A stretch of 64,000 nt of DNA from Acetobacter cibinongensis. Its GTDB lineage: Bacteria; Pseudomonadota; Alphaproteobacteria; Acetobacterales; Acetobacteraceae. Positions 24,507 to 32,683 of this stretch are shown here, piece after piece; the stretch's first letter is position 1; every line of letters begins with the position of its first letter. The notes beneath the pieces are model-generated. The model was given only the letters and a program-made list of their open reading frames with translations. It ran no database searches and was not told where the DNA came from. The translations under genes were made by a program, and so were the position numbers. The stretch spans positions 1 through 64,000 of the forward strand of contig NZ_BAMV01000003.1 in the NCBI RefSeq assembly GCF_000963925.1, in the 5' to 3' direction.

Positions 24507-25274
24507 ATGACACATCCGCTTAAAACCGTTCTGGTCACCGGGGCCACTGCCGGGTTTGGCCATGCCATTGCCCTGCGGCTGGTCAAGGAAGGGTTCCGCG
24601 TTATTGCAACAGGCCGCCGTAAAGAACGGTTGGACGCACTGGCTGCACAGGCAGGCGGTGCCGTGCTGCCGTTCGTGTTGGATATGACGGACCTTGAGGC
24701 CATAAAGGCGCTGCCGGATGCGTTGCCGGAGGGCTGGCAGCAGGTGGATGTGCTGGTCAATAACGCCGGGCTTGCGCTGGGGCTGGAAAAGGCATGGCAG
24801 ACCAAACCGGCAGATTGGGAGCAGATGATTGCAACCAATGTCACCGGCCTTGTTGAAATAACCCGTGCCCTGCTGCCCGGAATGGTGGCGCGTAATGCCG
24901 GGCACGTTATTTCTTTGGGTAGTACAGCGGGCACGTATCCGTACCCGGGAGCCAATGTGTATGGCGCGACCAAAGCATTTGTAGACCAGTTTATGCGCAA
25001 CCTGCGCAGTGACCTGCTGGGCAAGCAGGTGCGGGCTACAACCATCGCCCCAGGCCTGTGTGGCGGGAGTGAGTTCAGCCAGGTGCGCCTGGGTGACAAG
25101 GACAAGGCGGATGCGGTGTATGACAACACAAAACCGCTTCTGCCCGAAGATATTGCGGAAACCGTGACGTGGGTGCTCAAGCTGCCGCCGCATGTGAATA
25201 TCAACGAAATTGAAATGATGCCGACCTGTCAGGCCTCTGCCGGTCTGGCCGTTGACCGCACCATGGCCGTTTAA
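24507..25274 (+). CDS. ydfG: YdfG-like short-chain dehydrogenase
   Basis: 255 residues, classical SDR. VLVTGATAGFGHAIALRLVK is the NADP-binding TGxxxGxG motif, RVIATGRRKERLD suggests NADPH use, VLVNNAGLAL is NNAG, and S-x12-Y-x3-K is seen as SLGSTAGTYPYPGANVYGATKAF. The ending HVNINEIEMMPTCQASAGLA (NINxxEMMPxxQ) is characteristic of YdfG, which oxidises 3-hydroxy acids such as serine and reduces malonic semialdehyde. GGGAG lies about 10 bases before ATG 24507. Stands alone after nsrR. Confidence 0.9.
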   Translation: MTHPLKTVLVTGATAGFGHAIALRLVKEGFRVIATGRRKERLDALAAQAGGAVLPFVLDMTDLEAIKALPDALPEGWQQVDVLVNNAGLALGLEKAWQTKPADWEQMIATNVTGLVEITRALLPGMVARNAGHVISLGSTAGTYPYPGANVYGATKAFVDQFMRNLRSDLLGKQVRATTIAPGLCGGSEFSQVRLGDKDKADAVYDNTKPLLPEDIAETVTWVLKLPPHVNINEIEMMPTCQASAGLAVDRTMAV

Positions 25275-25478
25275 AAACGACGCACATTTGCGTGTGCTGC
25301 CAGAACGATATGCCTATGGCGGCGTTGGACTGTGCAGGGTGGCAGAAAAAGGGAGAGGTAGCCCGTGAGCGTCCTCACCTCCTTCTGCCCAGCCCGGTGT
25401 AAACAACGCGTAACCTGCCACCAAATAACCTATAAAAAGATCAGGCAGGTTGCGTGCCCACTTCAGGAGACACCGACC

Positions 25479-25868
25479 ATGACACTCACCAATGCTGTAA
25501 CGTCTGCTGCCTCTCAGGTCGGGGATTTTCTGACCTTTGCGACACAGGATGAATCTGGCCTGCTTTCTCTACTCAATGACATTCTTGGGCCGCTTCCTCA
25601 ACCGGGGCACCCCAGCAAGCTGGAACGACGCGCAGAGCACGTGGAAATGCTGCCCGTCATTCGGGGCTGGCAGGCGCAGGACAAGGCTGCTCCCGCTACG
25701 GAAGAGCAGATAAGGCAGTTCTTCACGCCGGAAGAACTGGCGACTCTGTCCAAAGAGACCGGGCTGTCCGAGACCGCAACGATGAGCATGGTGCAGGAAC
25801 TGCTGCCCCGTTGCGTGCGCCGCAGGGCTCTGCACGAGCCGTTTGCCTGCCGTATTCAACGGCCCTAA
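25479..25868 (+). CDS. YidB-like DUF937 protein, possibly with altered C-terminus
   Basis: 129 residues. EEQIRQFFTPEELATLSKET followed by GLSETATMSMVQELLP matches the YidB/DUF937 pattern (dQi...lg...l..la...Gls.....sqLa.lLP). Family members then continue V(V/I)D-x-L-(T/S)-P-x-G-x-(L/I)P, but here the frame gives RCVRRRALHEPFACRIQRP. Shifting one base after LLP gives a tail ending SRLPAVFNGP, which resembles the expected ending, so a small indel may have changed the C-terminus. AGGAGA (25465-25470) supports ATG 25479. Function unknown. Confidence 0.65.
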   Translation: MTLTNAVTSAASQVGDFLTFATQDESGLLSLLNDILGPLPQPGHPSKLERRAEHVEMLPVIRGWQAQDKAAPATEEQIRQFFTPEELATLSKETGLSETATMSMVQELLPRCVRRRALHEPFACRIQRP

Positions 25869-25942
25869 AGCGGGTCGGGAGGCGCTCCAGCCATAGACAT
25901 GGGCCATGCTATGGCTGGTCTTACGAGATGCCTGCGCGAGTG

Positions 25943-25958
25943 GATTCCACGTGAAACA
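25943..25958. promoter_or_regulatory. parS-like centromere site
   Basis: GATTCCACGTGAAACA matches 14 of 16 positions of TGTTCCACGTGAAACA (13 of 16 to TGTTTCACGTGAAACA), the ParB-binding parS palindrome; the central 12 bases TTCCACGTGAAA are unbroken. It is intergenic, between the convergent YidB-like and EamA genes. A perfect 10-bp inverted repeat, CCAGCCATAG/CTATGGCTGG, lies about 35 bp to its left. parS sites usually cluster within tens of kb of oriC. Confidence 0.65.
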
Positions 25959-25990
25959 CTTCGCAGGGCGAAGAACGGGCCGTGCCGCTG

Positions 25991-26965
25991 CTAGCTTTGG
26001 CTGGGGGCTGCGCGGCTTTTCTTTTCGGCAAGCCGTGCCGCGTTTTTGGCTGCGCGGCGGGCCTTCTGGCGTTCCCAGCGTTCCTTCATGGCCATGCGCT
26101 CATAACGGATACGCTGGCGCACCCAGTTGAGCATACCGGAGCAGGTGAGCACGGTAATGCCCACAAAGGTCCAACCATCCAGCGGTTCATGGAACAGGAT
26201 GTAGCTGAGCACCACCCCCCATACCATCTGGCTATATTGCGGCAGCGCAACACGGTTGGCAGGGGCGCGGGCCGTGGCCAACATCATCATCAACTGCCCG
26301 AGGGCGGCCAGAAAACCATACCCGAACAGGAAGCTCCATTCTGCCACGCCATGCGGCCAGGAGGCATGAAGCGCCATGAGGAGGCCATTGCCAATAATGG
26401 GGCCAACAAGGCTGGACCCAAACAGGGACAGGCGTACGCTTTCCGCACTGGCAAGGCGGTAGGCAATAACACTGCCTGCATTGGCAAAGGCAGCCAGCAG
26501 GGCGCACAGATGCCCGAGGTTAAGTGGTCGCACGCCAGGGCGCAGCACAATAAGCACCCCCACAAACCCCATCACCACAGCCAGCCACGCCCAGAGGGTA
26601 ACCTTCTCCTTCAACAGCACGACGGAGAGGATGGTGACAAAAAGCGGCATCAGAAACATGATGGACAGCGCTTCCGGCATGGAAAGCAGCATGAAGGCTT
26701 CCACACTGGCGGCGGTGGCCACGAACACGCATGTGGCGCGCAGGATCCACATGCCCTTCTTTTGCGGGCGGATGACATCAAGGTAGGATTCGTGGGGTTT
26801 GCGTAAAAACGGCAGGATCAGGCAGCCAAAAATACCGCCTGAAAAGGCAACTTCAAACGGATCCAGTGCTCCGGCCAAGAGTTTTGAAAAGGCATCGCTT
26901 ATGGCGAATGAGGCATATGCCCCGAAGGCCAGCGCCATGCCGGAGAACAGAGTTTTTGGGTCCAT
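25991..26965 (-). CDS. DMT-superfamily (EamA) transporter
   Basis: 324 residues with about 10 transmembrane helices in two EamA repeats. Typical pieces are LAFGAYASFAISDAFSKLLA, SMPEALSIMFLMPLFVTILS ('...A......P....ll....l.E'), VVLLKEKVTLWAWLAVVMGF and VALPQYSQMVWGVVLSYILF followed by HEPLDGWT. The C-terminal 45 residues are very basic and charged (RYERMAMKERWERQKARRAA), cytoplasmic. ATG 26965 is chosen since the upstream in-frame start is a TTG. Substrate unknown; relatives export metabolites or amino acids. Confidence 0.88.
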   Translation of the reverse strand: MDPKTLFSGMALAFGAYASFAISDAFSKLLAGALDPFEVAFSGGIFGCLILPFLRKPHESYLDVIRPQKKGMWILRATCVFVATAASVEAFMLLSMPEALSIMFLMPLFVTILSVVLLKEKVTLWAWLAVVMGFVGVLIVLRPGVRPLNLGHLCALLAAFANAGSVIAYRLASAESVRLSLFGSSLVGPIIGNGLLMALHASWPHGVAEWSFLFGYGFLAALGQLMMMLATARAPANRVALPQYSQMVWGVVLSYILFHEPLDGWTFVGITVLTCSGMLNWVRQRIRYERMAMKERWERQKARRAAKNAARLAEKKSRAAPSQS

Positions 26966-27311
26966 TGCCGTCAAACCACATCTATAGGAACTGTAGAGAG
27001 AGTTTTTTGCCTGTGCTGCCAGACAAAAAAGCGTAGGCGCAGGCCAATACGCCCATTGCTGCGGGAATTAAAGTGATTGTTTGCCATACTATAATGGCAC
27101 GCGCACAGTCTGAAGGCACGAAGTATCAGGCAGGATGTAACAGAAAGAGGCAGTCTTCCGCCGCGTATGGAGAGGCTGGGAACGCCTTTTCAAAACCCTA
27201 GCCATGGGGCAGGCAGGCAGGAGCTATGGCAAAACAGCGGGTCTAAGTGACCTCCATGCAACACAAGCATGACTTGAGATGCAGCAAGCCCTTCTTTATA
27301 CAGGGCAGAAC
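26966..27311. other. Intergenic leader region upstream of the fluoride riboswitch
   Basis: 346 bp without a supportable gene. A good -10 hexamer TATAAT lies at 27090-27095 on the + strand, but the -35 is weak (around 27067-27072). If used, transcription would begin some 210 bases before the riboswitch. Nothing else recognised. Confidence 0.35.
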
Positions 27312-27370
27312 AGGGGATGGAGTGCCCCCTTATAACCGCCCCCTGAAAACGGGGGCTGATGACTCCTACC
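27312..27370 (+). ncRNA. Fluoride riboswitch (crcB motif)
   Basis: The aptamer pattern is nearly complete: GGGGATGGAGTGCCCCC (consensus GGnGATGGnGTnCnCC), TATAACCGCC, a variable hairpin CCCCTGAAAACGGGG, and the closing GGCTGATGACTCCTACC. The 5' GG-GATGG and 3' CTGATGACTCCT segments form the pseudoknot that cages a fluoride ion with Mg2+. It lies 97 bases upstream of the crcB/fluC start, on the same strand, so fluoride is expected to switch on this exporter. Confidence 0.93.
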
Positions 27371-27466
27371 GTGCAACATGGGTGCAGGCCGCGTGGCATA
27401 CGCTGTGGTCTGCCCTTTAGCGGTGGGCGTCCTACGTGCCCGCCAAGGTTTAAGGAACTGGGCCGT

Positions 27467-27859
27467 ATGTCATTTTATAGCTGTCTGATTGTCATGCTGG
27501 GTGGGGCGTTGGGCACACTGGCGCGCTATGTGGTGACAGTGCTGACTATTCCGTACAGCCGCGCCATGCCGTGGGGCACCATTCTTGCCATTAATACGGT
27601 TGGCTCTTTCCTTATTGCATTTTTTGCCAGCCTGACCGTGGAGAGCAGCCGTTATGCGGCATCGGACAATCTGCGGTTGTTTGTTATGGTGGGGCTATGC
27701 GGCGGGTACACAACGTTCTCTTCCTTCAGTCTTCAGACGCTTGACCTTATGCGGACTGGTGCGTGGGGGCGCGCAATGCTGACGGTTGTGGCGTCTGTTC
27801 TGCTTTGTGTAGGGGCAGCAGCAATAGGGCATCTGGGTGCAACGCGATTGGTGCGGTAG
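27467..27859 (+). CDS. crcB: Fluoride channel CrcB/FluC
   Basis: 130 residues, four transmembrane helices. Family motifs: GGALGTLARYVV near the N-terminus, PWGTILAINTVGSFLIAFFA (conserved Asn and G-S/T-F), and GLCGGYTTFSSFSLQTLDLM (the G-x-x-GG-x-TTFS-x-F selectivity signature with the Phe-box). It works as a dual-topology dimer letting F- leave the cell. ATG 27467 has AAGGA about 10 bases upstream. Controlled by the riboswitch just upstream. A G/A-rich region follows the stop. Confidence 0.95.
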   Translation: MSFYSCLIVMLGGALGTLARYVVTVLTIPYSRAMPWGTILAINTVGSFLIAFFASLTVESSRYAASDNLRLFVMVGLCGGYTTFSSFSLQTLDLMRTGAWGRAMLTVVASVLLCVGAAAIGHLGATRLVR

Positions 27860-28020
27860 TTGGCCTGTTGCTGGGCGAGATCAAGCGGAATTAAGGGCCT
27901 GTTTTTTTTGCTAACAAAAAGACATGACCTCCAAAGCAAGAGTGCGCGTTACACGGCAAGGCTTTGGGGAGAGGGCCGGGGGTTTTTAAAAGCGCGCCAT
28001 AGGGAGTGCGTGCGCTCCAC

Positions 28021-28055
28021 AAGCCCGTCTGGCAAGGCTTTTACCAGACGGGCTT
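28021..28055. terminator. Terminator-like hairpin between crcB and the VOC gene
   Basis: Perfect 12-bp stem AAGCCCGTCTGG (28021-28032) with CCAGACGGGCTT (28044-28055), 11-nt loop. It lies between convergent genes, 11 bp past the VOC stop. T-tracts are short on both strands, so it may be a weak bidirectional terminator or an mRNA-stabilising hairpin. Confidence 0.6.
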
Positions 28056-28065
28056 TATGGCCTGC

Positions 28066-28452
28066 TTAAGCTGCTGGCATTTTGTGTACGGCACAAAGCT
28101 TGTTGCCGTCTGGATCTTTCAAATAGGCCAGATACAGGTCACCTGTTGGCAGGGGGCGCACGCCGGGTGGGTTTTCAATGGCTGTGCCACCGTTTTCCAC
28201 GCCTGCCTTGTGCCATGCCGCAGCCTGTTCTGGCGTTGCGGCCTTGAACCCCAGTGTAAAGCCGTTGCTTGGCGTGGCGGGTTGGCCGTCCAGTGGTGTG
28301 GTGATCATCAGCATGCCGCCATCATGCAGGTAAAACAGGCGGCCCTTGGCATCTTGTATGGCGGCAGGCACGCCCAATGCAGCCAGTGTGGCATCATAAA
28401 AGGCTTTTGAACGGGCAATATCGTTACTGCCCAGTGTAACATGGTTGAACAT
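28066..28452 (-). CDS. VOC/glyoxalase-family protein
   Basis: 128 residues. MFNHVTLGSNDIARSKAFYD followed by ATLAALG is the usual opening of vicinal-oxygen-chelate proteins, with the metal-ligand His at position 4; GRLFYLHDGGMLMITTPLDG, TPEQAAAWHKAGVENGGTAI and LYLAYLKDPDGNKLCAVHKM (DPDGN) complete the fold. Such proteins act on glyoxal-like substrates or antibiotics; no substrate can be assigned. ATG 28452 begins the motif; the upstream in-frame ATG adds nine residues. Confidence 0.88.
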   Translation of the reverse strand: MFNHVTLGSNDIARSKAFYDATLAALGVPAAIQDAKGRLFYLHDGGMLMITTPLDGQPATPSNGFTLGFKAATPEQAAAWHKAGVENGGTAIENPPGVRPLPTGDLYLAYLKDPDGNKLCAVHKMPAA

Positions 28453-28666
28453 GATGCGGTGTCTCCCTTGGTAAGGCATCTGGCAAAGTGGCAGCCTATC
28501 GCAGGTTCGTAAAAGGTCAAAAAAGTCACAGGGGTGTGTGAAAGGGGTAACAGAGAACTGTTACAATTTCGCATAAGCCTTAAAAATTATTGCAGAGAGG
28601 ACAAGGGTTTCTATAGCAACAGGCCATTAATTCCTGACGCCCCTGCATAATAGAAAGTCCTGCCTC

Positions 28667-31282
28667 ATGCCTGCACCCTCTCATCCCAAACCACGATGGA
28701 AGCGTTACCGGACCCTTTCCGGCAGGCAGATGCTGGCCAATTCATCCGGGCTGGACAAGCGGGCGGCGTCCTCTGCCATGGCAGTTGGAGCACTATCCTT
28801 GCTGGCCTGTGTGGCAGGCTATGCCAACGCGGCAGAGACCGCGGCGCACAAGCGTACAGTAGGCAAATCCCACACAGTTGCCCATGCAGGGGCGCAGACT
28901 GGCACAGCCAAAACCACAGCGGCCCGCACAACACCGGCGCAGACTGGTGCCGCCGTATCTGCCAAACCTTCCCGCCGCACCGCCGCTGCTAAAGAGGCCG
29001 CAGGCGCTATGGAAGCCGTGACCGTGACGTCTACACGGCGGGCAACTTCCATCATGCGGGTACCAGTGAGTGTTGCGGCCTATAATCAGGCTTATCTGGA
29101 CATGAAGGGTGCAAAAACCATTCAGGACGTGCTGCGGTTTACGCCCGGCCTGACATTTGACCCGACTTCCAAAACCCCCATCGTGCGTGGGCTGGCTTCC
29201 AGTGCCGGGTCTGCCACCACGGGTATTTATCTGGATGACACACCCATCCAGATCCGTAACCTTGGCTTTAATGCTGAAAACTCCGTGCCCCAACTGTTTG
29301 ACATGGAGCGCGTGGAAGTGCTGCGCGGCCCACAGGGCACCCTGTTTGGCGCTGGGGCAGAAGGCGGTGCGGTGCGCTATATCACGCCAGCACCGAACCT
29401 GAAGAAATACACTTCCTACGCCCGTGCGGATGTTTCGGCCTCACAGTACGGCGCCCCGACTTATGACCTTGGCGTAGCGTTGGGTGGCCCGGTGATAAAG
29501 GACAAGCTGGCTTTCCGGGTGAGTGCTGAGCGGCAGGGTGAAGGTGGGTATCTGGACCATCTGGATTACCGCACCGGGCAAAAAGTGGCCAAAAACACCA
29601 ATAATAACGATGTCAACGTGTTCCGCGGGTCCATTCTGGCCAAGCCGATGGAAAACCTGACCATCACGCCGTCCATTTTGTATCAGCAGCGCCTGGTGGG
29701 GGATACGGACAGCTATTTTGCCGGGCTTTCCAACCCGTCCAAGCAGCAGTTCTATGTCAACTCACCAGAATACCAGAAGAGCACGGACCGCTTTTTCCTG
29801 CCCTCTCTGAACGTGAAATATGACATTGGGAATGTGTCGCTTATTTCCAACACGGCCTATCTGCACCGTAACAACGTGACCAGCTACAACGGCACAATTT
29901 ACGATCTGTCTTACTATAACGAGTTTCTGGACAGCAGCAGCCCGTACTATCCCCTGCTGACCCCGCAAGGTATTAATCCCAAACTGCCTTACTATTACGG
30001 GCCATCTACCATTCTGAACCAGCAGCGTAACTTTACGGAAGAATTCCGCGTACAGTCACGCAACCCTGTGTTCAACCGCCTGATGTGGGTGGCGGGTGTG
30101 TATTACCAGAACGACAAGCAGATGAGCTCCGAACGGCTGGAAGACCAGCAGTCAGACCAGTTCACGCGCCTGCTGTTTGACCAGTCCGCCAGTGAGTTCT
30201 GGGGCGGTTGGCCGGATGTTGGTAAATATGCCTACATCAACCAGACCCGCGCCAAAGATGAGCAGACCGCCGTTTTTGCAAACGCGACTGTTGAGATCAT
30301 CAAAGGTCTGAAATTTGATGCCGGTATCCGTTATACACATGCGGATTACAGCTTCACCAACTTTGCAGATGGTAGCCATAACGCGGCCCGCACCACCGGG
30401 GCTGGTGGTATTACGGAAAACCCCGTAACGCCCAAATTCACCCTGAGCTACCAGATTGACCGCCATTCCATGGTGTATGCAGGCTGGAGCAAAGGCTGGC
30501 GTGTGGGGGGTGCCAATACACCCGTGCCACAGCGTTTGTGCCAGAACGACTTGGACAATTTTGGCATGAGCTCAGCGCCGGACAAATATAAGTCTGACTC
30601 TGTTAAAAGCTGGGAACTCGGCTCTAAAAACCAGTTCTTTAACAACCGTCTGCAAATTGCGGGCAGCCTGTATTACATCAACTGGTCCAACATTCAGCAG
30701 AATGCGTATCTGCCGGAATGTGGGGTGCAGTACACCACCAATATGGGGGAAGCGGTCAGCAAAGGGTTTGACCTGCAAGCCACCTTGTACCCTGTGGATG
30801 GTTTGGCGATTGACACCACGTTGGGCTTTACGGACGCGCACTACACCAAAAATTCCTTTGTGGGGAATAATGGGGAAGGCCTGCTGGCCCGCAAAGGGGA
30901 TTCTCTGGGCACACCGGGTTGGACCTATAGCCTTGGCGTCCAGTACAATATTCCAAAACACATTTTGTCCATTGCCCATAGCCAGCTTTATGTGCGGACG
31001 GACTATCAGTACATCAGCCGCCCTAATGGCACCACCATTCAGCGCGACCCGTCAACGCTGGTCTATAACAACGGTTATTACCTGACACAGGCTCAGAATT
31101 ACCTGACTTTGCGTGTAGGGGCCAAGTTCCAGAACAACATGAACCTGTCTTTCTACGTCAACAACCTGCCGAACCTCAGCCCAATGGTGACCAGCATGAG
31201 CCAGGTCAATGGGTCTCTGCTGCAACAGCAGTCCACCATGCGGCCGCGTTATATGGGTGTGTTGCTCACTTACAGCCGGTAA
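28667..31282 (+). CDS. TonB-dependent outer-membrane receptor
   Basis: 871 residues. A long signal region (SSAMAVGALSLLACVAGYAN, cleavage near ANA-AE) precedes an Ala/Thr/Lys-rich linker (about 50-100). Then EAVTVTSTRRATSIMRVPVS (TonB box and plug start), YLDMKGAKTIQDVLRFTPGL, MERVEVLRGPQGTLFGAGAE (the RGPQG motif) and a barrel ending MRPRYMGVLLTYSR. The start may be ATG 28667 or ATG 28730, the latter giving a more typical signal peptide; neither has a strong ribosome site. Followed 75 bp on by a secreted lipase-like hydrolase. Confidence 0.9.
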   Translation: MPAPSHPKPRWKRYRTLSGRQMLANSSGLDKRAASSAMAVGALSLLACVAGYANAAETAAHKRTVGKSHTVAHAGAQTGTAKTTAARTTPAQTGAAVSAKPSRRTAAAKEAAGAMEAVTVTSTRRATSIMRVPVSVAAYNQAYLDMKGAKTIQDVLRFTPGLTFDPTSKTPIVRGLASSAGSATTGIYLDDTPIQIRNLGFNAENSVPQLFDMERVEVLRGPQGTLFGAGAEGGAVRYITPAPNLKKYTSYARADVSASQYGAPTYDLGVALGGPVIKDKLAFRVSAERQGEGGYLDHLDYRTGQKVAKNTNNNDVNVFRGSILAKPMENLTITPSILYQQRLVGDTDSYFAGLSNPSKQQFYVNSPEYQKSTDRFFLPSLNVKYDIGNVSLISNTAYLHRNNVTSYNGTIYDLSYYNEFLDSSSPYYPLLTPQGINPKLPYYYGPSTILNQQRNFTEEFRVQSRNPVFNRLMWVAGVYYQNDKQMSSERLEDQQSDQFTRLLFDQSASEFWGGWPDVGKYAYINQTRAKDEQTAVFANATVEIIKGLKFDAGIRYTHADYSFTNFADGSHNAARTTGAGGITENPVTPKFTLSYQIDRHSMVYAGWSKGWRVGGANTPVPQRLCQNDLDNFGMSSAPDKYKSDSVKSWELGSKNQFFNNRLQIAGSLYYINWSNIQQNAYLPECGVQYTTNMGEAVSKGFDLQATLYPVDGLAIDTTLGFTDAHYTKNSFVGNNGEGLLARKGDSLGTPGWTYSLGVQYNIPKHILSIAHSQLYVRTDYQYISRPNGTTIQRDPSTLVYNNGYYLTQAQNYLTLRVGAKFQNNMNLSFYVNNLPNLSPMVTSMSQVNGSLLQQQSTMRPRYMGVLLTYSR

Positions 31283-31357
31283 GCGAAAGCCGGAGCGTGT
31301 TCTCCGGTTTTTCTACCCTACTCGTAGAGTGTCATTTTAGAAATAAGGCGTAATTTC

Positions 31358-32620
31358 ATGGTGTTTTCTGGTGTGTGGCGCAAGGTTTTGGTGGGCGGCG
31401 TGGCTGCTGTTGCCGTATCTGTTGGTGCGGGGGCTACGGGAGTGGCTCAAACCGCGCCAGCCGCGCAGATGGAAGAACTGCCCCGCACCATCCCCGATGC
31501 CATGGCCAAGGAGGCATCCCTCGCACTGCCCGTAACATCGTTTTACACCCAGCCTGACACAGGCTCTGCATGGCCCGGTAAACTGGTGCGGGCAGAAAAA
31601 GCGACCGACTACTCGGTGCCTGCGGGCATGACCGTATGGCGCATTATTTATCATTCTCTAGATGCAGAGCGGAAAGATGTTCTGGCCTCCGCCTTTATCC
31701 TGCTGCCAGCGGGTAACGCACCCTCTGGCGGGTGGCCAACAGTGGCTTGGGCGCACGGCACCAGCGGTGTTGCGCAGACCTGCGCGCCGTCCCTGATGAA
31801 AGACCTGTATTATGGGGATGAAGGCTTGTTTGACTTCCCCAAGGCGGGTCTGGCCGTTGTGGCGACGGACTATCATGGGCAGGGTACGCCGGGTGCGCAC
31901 CACTACATGAACAAGCTGTCTCAGGGCTATGATGTCATCTATTCCGTAGCTGCCGCCCATGAAGCCTTGCCAGGCCTTCTTAGCCAACAATGGGTGGCCG
32001 ATGGCCATTCACAGGGGGGCATGGCAGCCTGGAGCGTGGGGGAGATGGAGCAGCAGCTTAACAACCCTGACTATCTGGGCACTGTGTCTGTCTCCGGCAC
32101 TATCAACATGCTCAATTTCATTGCGCCCAAAAAGGAGGAAGGCGGTGCGCCGTTCTACTTCCCCATGGTGGCGTTTGGGGTCAAAGCCCGTTACCCAGGC
32201 TTTGATGAAAAAACGGTTCTGACAGCCGCCGGGTATGAGCATTACCCGCTGCTTGCCACCAAGGGGTGCTGGTTTACCGGCCATGCAGCCTATACCGGCA
32301 AAAGCAGCGCAGACATCATGAAACCCAACTGGACAAAAGCCCCGGCTGTGCAGGCACTTTTAAAAGAAGATGCTGTGGGTACCCTGCCGGTTAAAGGCCC
32401 GCTGATGGTGCTGACAGGCAGCGGCGACGTGTCCGTTCCGCCTAACGGGGTAAAGGCTAAGGCGCGCAAGGCCTGCAAAAACGGGATTAAGCTGTTCTTC
32501 CATGTATACCCCGGTCTGGATCATGACCCGACCATGATCTATTCCACGCAGGACCAGATTAACTGGATAAAAGATCGTTTTGCACACAAGCCTTTTGCAG
32601 AAAACTGTAACCAGCTTTAA
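31358..32620 (+). CDS. Secreted alpha/beta hydrolase, LIP secretory-lipase-like
   Basis: 420 residues. N-terminal signal peptide KVLVGGVAAVAVSVGAGATG, cleavage near VAQ-TA. The nucleophile elbow is WVADGHSQGGMAAW (G-H-S-Q-G), the oxyanion region is WAHGTSGVAQTCAPS, and the acid/His parts are FFHVYPGLDHDPT with 'GSGDVSVPPNG' nearby. The layout follows the LIP family of secreted lipases/esterases, which cleave triacylglycerols or other esters in the periplasm or outside. Its position just after a TonB receptor suggests that its products may be taken up by that receptor. Terminator-like hairpin at 32627-32651. Confidence 0.85.
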   Translation: MVFSGVWRKVLVGGVAAVAVSVGAGATGVAQTAPAAQMEELPRTIPDAMAKEASLALPVTSFYTQPDTGSAWPGKLVRAEKATDYSVPAGMTVWRIIYHSLDAERKDVLASAFILLPAGNAPSGGWPTVAWAHGTSGVAQTCAPSLMKDLYYGDEGLFDFPKAGLAVVATDYHGQGTPGAHHYMNKLSQGYDVIYSVAAAHEALPGLLSQQWVADGHSQGGMAAWSVGEMEQQLNNPDYLGTVSVSGTINMLNFIAPKKEEGGAPFYFPMVAFGVKARYPGFDEKTVLTAAGYEHYPLLATKGCWFTGHAAYTGKSSADIMKPNWTKAPAVQALLKEDAVGTLPVKGPLMVLTGSGDVSVPPNGVKAKARKACKNGIKLFFHVYPGLDHDPTMIYSTQDQINWIKDRFAHKPFAENCNQL

Positions 32621-32651
32621 TAAAAAACGGGGGCGTATGACGCGCCCCCGT
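32621..32651 (-). terminator. Rho-independent terminator for the Tat-SDR gene
   Basis: Stem ACGGGGGCG (32627-32635) with CGCCCCCGT (32643-32651), 7-nt loop; on the minus strand it is followed by TTTTTA. It sits 33 bp past the SDR stop, and the + strand lipase gene may also end against it. Confidence 0.8.
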
Positions 32652-32683
32652 TGCACAGTGCCGGTAAAACACGGCGTACTGTT

